DNA from: Pleurodeles waltl
Taxonomy: Eukaryota; Chordata; Amphibia; Caudata; Salamandridae
Reading direction: 5' to 3'
Assembly (NCBI RefSeq): GCF_031143425.1
Contig: NC_090446.1
Span: forward strand, 654,307,717 to 654,371,716
DNA length: 64,000 nt
Of the stretch, positions 60,547 through 64,000 are shown piece after piece (the stretch's first letter is position 1; every line of letters begins with the position of its first letter). The notes beneath the pieces were generated by a model. That model had not been told where the DNA came from. It saw only the letters and a list, made by a program, of their open reading frames with translations, and made no database searches. The translations under genes were made by a program, and so were the position numbers.

Positions 60547-63499
60547 GTTTTCCAAGAATCAATATTTTAATGCCCCATTAAGGACTCACTATACTTTGAT
60601 GTGCCCACATTGCTGTCTCTTTGCTCTTTCCACCTGTGGGTAAAGAGTAGACTTTGTCCCGCATCTTAATTGTAGCATCAGTGGAAAGAAGTTTGCAAAG
60701 AAATATACAATGCAACACCCGAAAATGTCATTGTGTGTATTCACAAACAGTTGCCCTTTTTAAATCCTAGAAAAGACACAAGAACCATTACAGGAAAGGA
60801 AATGAAAGGTTAGTTCCTGGTATTTCATGGAGCTATAGGAGATATAGGAGAAGAGGTTAATTTGGGTAATCATTGATGTATGTTTGATGAACATGGGTAC
60901 AGGGGTGCACATGGAAACCCATGAATAATGTCACACATGTCCTTGTGAACACCTGCTGGATTCTGTGAATCAGCAAAAATTGGGAAATTGCCAAGGTTGT
61001 TAGTAGAGTTAAGCGTTTTTACTGAATCGGGCTAGTAGCAAACAAATTCCGTATCTTTTTTAATAACGAGATGCATCTACCAGAATAAGGTAATGAATGT
61101 CATAATCACAAATATAATCAAAAGCTCAAAGCTTCAGTTAGCAAGGAGTCACAGGGCTGAAGGGAATTACAATTGATCCAGATAAACAAAAAGGTATTGT
61201 TTTGTTTGTGTTACAATACAATTCTAATTTAGAAAGTTCATAGTGCTTCCGTTTTTCACCTGGCAATTGTTTTGCCCTGTTCTCTGCACGCAAGACTGGG
61301 CTTTTTCAGGGCTGTCAATATTAAGGCAGAAACACGAATATGGCTGGAAGCGCTGATGAATGTTATTTTCCTTTACAATATCGAGCTAAGATATGACTAT
61401 AGGTACGCTGGACCACAGAAAATTTGAAAAGTTTCAAATCAGTGAAACGTAAAGCTCAAATGAGAAGTGAAGGAAAACAGATTGACAGAAGAAAATATCT
61501 ATATGTAAAAATTGCATCCATAACTGCAGTTAACAGTCTTTAGTACCATGTGGTCTTTCATGGGGTAAAAACCTATCTATGGTGTACAAGAGAAGAAGGA
61601 ACTAGACTGATACCATAGGCCTTTTGCAACTTCTTCCCCACAAACTTGGAGAAAGGTGTGTACATAACACTTATTCTCATACTGTAAAACATGACTCAGG
61701 TAAATAGCAATTCTTAACAAGCGAGAGATTGCTCAGAACCCCATCCTGGACTTCATCAAAATGACCCACAACAAACCCAATAAAATCCTAAAGCCTACCA
61801 TATGAAATTATTAGACAGCTAAACCTCAAGTTAATGAATGTATGGGAAAATAGGTTATCATACGCCAACATTTCAGTACACAACTATCAAGCTGTTTTTG
61901 GAAGACAACACCGACACAGCCAGCACTACGAACTAAGCCCACAGTTACATCCGGTTGCCAGGTCAGGACAACCATGTAAAACATATTGGTAATTTATCAT
62001 TTTTTTTCTCCTTCCATGTAATTGTAAAGAAAGTGAAGCACAGCTGGTATGCATGGCACACTCTTTCCTACAGCAATGTAAACAGATTTTTAAGGACTAC
62101 TCAAGGTTACTTCTTTCTATAAGGTTTTCCTGCAAGAAACAGCAGACCTCTATCCCTGCATTCACATTCACTGGACAAAAAACATGTTTTCAAGCATCCC
62201 CCGTCCCTCAGATAGACGTTAGTACTTGAAAGAAAAATGTTTATATATAACGAATGACATCAGATGGAGCTTGCAATTGTCCACTAGACCTCAGTCTGCT
62301 CCCCTCAAACCCAGCTCCATAATTCACAGTGTGGATGGTATCATATGGTGACCACTTCCACTTCTCAAACTGTTACTATCCTATGCAGAATATAGGGAAC
62401 TGATCAGTGGATAGCCACCACTGTTCTGGTAAGAAACCGTTGATACATTGCATACTGAAACAAAAATAGGAGGGGAAAACCCCCTTTAATCCATCTCCCA
62501 TTTGTGATTATATTTTGAAAAAAGCACTTTGTGAAACAGAAAGTGCTCCCTTAGCACTGTGTACTACATTGTTTTGCATTCCTAGAACCTGTTTTTGTGT
62601 GAACCGCATGCTTTGCAGCCAGAACAAAGATGTATACACAGATCCTTTAACTCTTTGTCTATTTAGGTTTTTCGTGAAGCATCTATGTTTTGGCTGATGG
62701 CATCTTACTATCACTGAGTTGCCTATGGGGTCCACAATTCCTCCAGTTAGGTGGCTGGAGGCTCCCAGGCTAAAGGCAAGGCTAGGACATTTAGTAAGGA
62801 GGCTTTTTAATTAAAGGACTTGATCCCTTTGGCAAGGGGGTGAAAGGTCGTAAGGTCATGGACTGTGTCTTAAAGGCGTTTAAGAAGTGGGCCATTTTGA
62901 AGCTCCTCTTGATAGGCATTCTGGAAAATGCCCTCATCTTAGGGTTCCAGACATTTCAGAAATGTACTCTGACCACATTTATGATTTTTCCTTATGTTTG
63001 TAACTCTTACATTTGGTGTGGTGAATAGACCTAGTGGTATTGGATCTCAATTTGCAGCAGGTTCGGTCTAGCTTTTGCAAGCACACAAGGCCAGATGCTG
63101 CATTAGCTTTGCAGATGTACAGAGAAGGGTTGTATTTCACTATATTAAGATTAATAATATCGACCTACAATAATATTTCATCCATTAGAACACGTACCAC
63201 TGCATCACTAGGTAGGTATAAAATTACTTTTCTTAACTCTACCTCTATATACCTTGGAAGATAATTATAAAGGGAGTTAAACAGTTTTGATACACTTACC
63301 TTGCAATGTAGTGGTAGGTCAATCTAGTCAATGTAATATAATTGTCACATAGTATGTTGCATGCAATATAGTGACTCCCTCCACACACTTTTCCTAGTTA
63401 TGTCTGTGTTTTGCCCATGGTCTACCAGATGGTGCACCAGGGAGGAGCACAGAGGGAGGTAAGGATTTTCTATGCTTAACTGTACCTCTATGTACCTTG
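60547..63499. other. Unassigned non-coding stretch
   Basis: No exon, LTR or hairpin element recognised. Local inverted short words (aaagcactttgtg...cacttt near 62522-62546) only. Confidence 0.4.
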
Positions 63500-63505
63500 A
63501 AGATA

Positions 63506-63567
<62 letters not shown>
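63500..63567. repeat. (TA)n microsatellite, left arm
   Basis: About 34 TA units with one CA variant, directly left of the hairpin. Confidence 0.95.
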
Positions 63568-63570
<3 letters not shown>

Positions 63571-63733
63571 AAAACGAAGTTGTCCTCATGTGAAAGCGCA
63601 CTCCCAACAGGTTAATATAAACGGGAAGAAAAAGCAAAGACAGCAACTCACTGTGAGTTGCCGGCTTTGCTTTTTCTTCCCGTTTATATAACCTGTTGGG
63701 AGTGCGCTTTCACATGAGGACAACTTCGTTTTT

Positions 63734-63735
<2 letters not shown>
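63568..63735. mobile_element. 168-bp near-perfect hairpin inside (TA)n
   Basis: Arms beginning tcaaaaacgaagttgtcctc and ending in its complement pair over ~83 bp, with one 1-nt bulge (near 63613) and two mismatches (near 63640). The centre is at 63652. The flanks are (TA)n on both sides, so a TA target duplication would be invisible. Probably a foldback or MITE-like element; family unknown. Confidence 0.75.
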
Positions 63736-63811
<76 letters not shown>

Positions 63812-63812
63812 T
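63736..63812. repeat. (TA)n then (CA)n microsatellite, right arm
   Basis: TA repeats to about 63792 followed by about nine CA units. Confidence 0.95.
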
Positions 63813-64000
63813 ATGTACACTACCATGGTACATACACGTATAGTTAGATATAGAAAATGTGTGTAAACTTACATTTTAATATTTTGTCTCTCTATATTGT
63901 AAAAATGTTCTGTCCCACCATTATTTGGAATTTGGTATTCCCAGACTAACCGTGTCATGGAGGATAAGACCAGCTGCAAAGAAGACCAGAAGTGTACAAG
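63813..64000. other. Unassigned right edge
   Basis: No feature supported. Confidence 0.4.

Noticed and set aside
63568..63735. Candidate microRNA precursor
   Set aside because: Arms are far longer than a pre-miRNA and are flanked by TA repeats; more like a foldback transposon, though small RNAs are possible.
63497..63810. Short frames of alternating Tyr-Ile
   Set aside because: Translation of (TA)n and the hairpin; not genes.

Overview
The window looks like intronic DNA from a very large, transposon-packed vertebrate genome. A salamander is most likely, probably a newt such as Pleurodeles waltl. Three things suggest this: one recognisable host exon in 64 kb, young long-LTR Ty3/gypsy and class I ERV insertions, and several CpG-rich palindromic elements with 3-bp target duplications (Harbinger expansion is reported for Pleurodeles). 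The species call is inference from sequence character, not a database match.

Host gene: a single 111-bp exon at 20848-20958 (+) encodes the transmembrane segment of a neuronal vesicle trafficking-associated protein and is closest to NSG2 (HMP19). No other NSG2 exon is seen, so if the gene is intact the flanking introns exceed 20 kb upstream and 43 kb downstream. Everything else is repeats or unassigned intronic sequence.

Layout. 1-5337: 3' part of a long-LTR retroelement (+). Its internal region carries an open frame of fifteen 37-residue tandem repeats with a duplicated 5-unit block, followed by a 2337-bp LTR. 5338-20847: interspersed repeats, a 631-bp multi-hairpin element (7054-7684), two LINE remnants, degenerate tandem repeats and an AT/minisatellite composite (17.1-18.5 kb). 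21.1-24.0 kb: an old ERV LTR with three palindromic elements nested in it, one a 171-bp perfect hairpin. 25223-39160 (-): a 13.9-kb endogenous retrovirus with 1670-bp LTRs (about 7 differences), ACAC target duplication, initiator-Met-type primer site, gag-pro-pol, integrase with a repetitive acidic tail, and env. It is defective at several catalytic or structural positions. 42656-44224 (+): a solo LTR related to the first element, with a CTGTT duplication. 45.8-47.0 and 47.6-49.4 kb: two more old LTRs related to the ERV, the second holding another palindromic element. 50089-60541 (-): a complete, very young Ty3/gypsy element with 2.7-kb LTRs (about 4 substitutions and 2 indels), CATAT duplication and one intact 1592-aa ORF. 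Its integrase lies before reverse transcriptase, the Gmr1-like arrangement. 63.5-63.8 kb: a 168-bp hairpin set inside (TA)n.

The most notable items are the intact Gmr1-like element with inverted pol order, the ERV that is young by its LTRs but carries several coding lesions, the 37-residue repeat ORF with higher-order structure, and the family of chained-hairpin or perfectly palindromic elements. The ERV, its three LTR relics and the Gmr1-like element are all antisense to the NSG2 exon.
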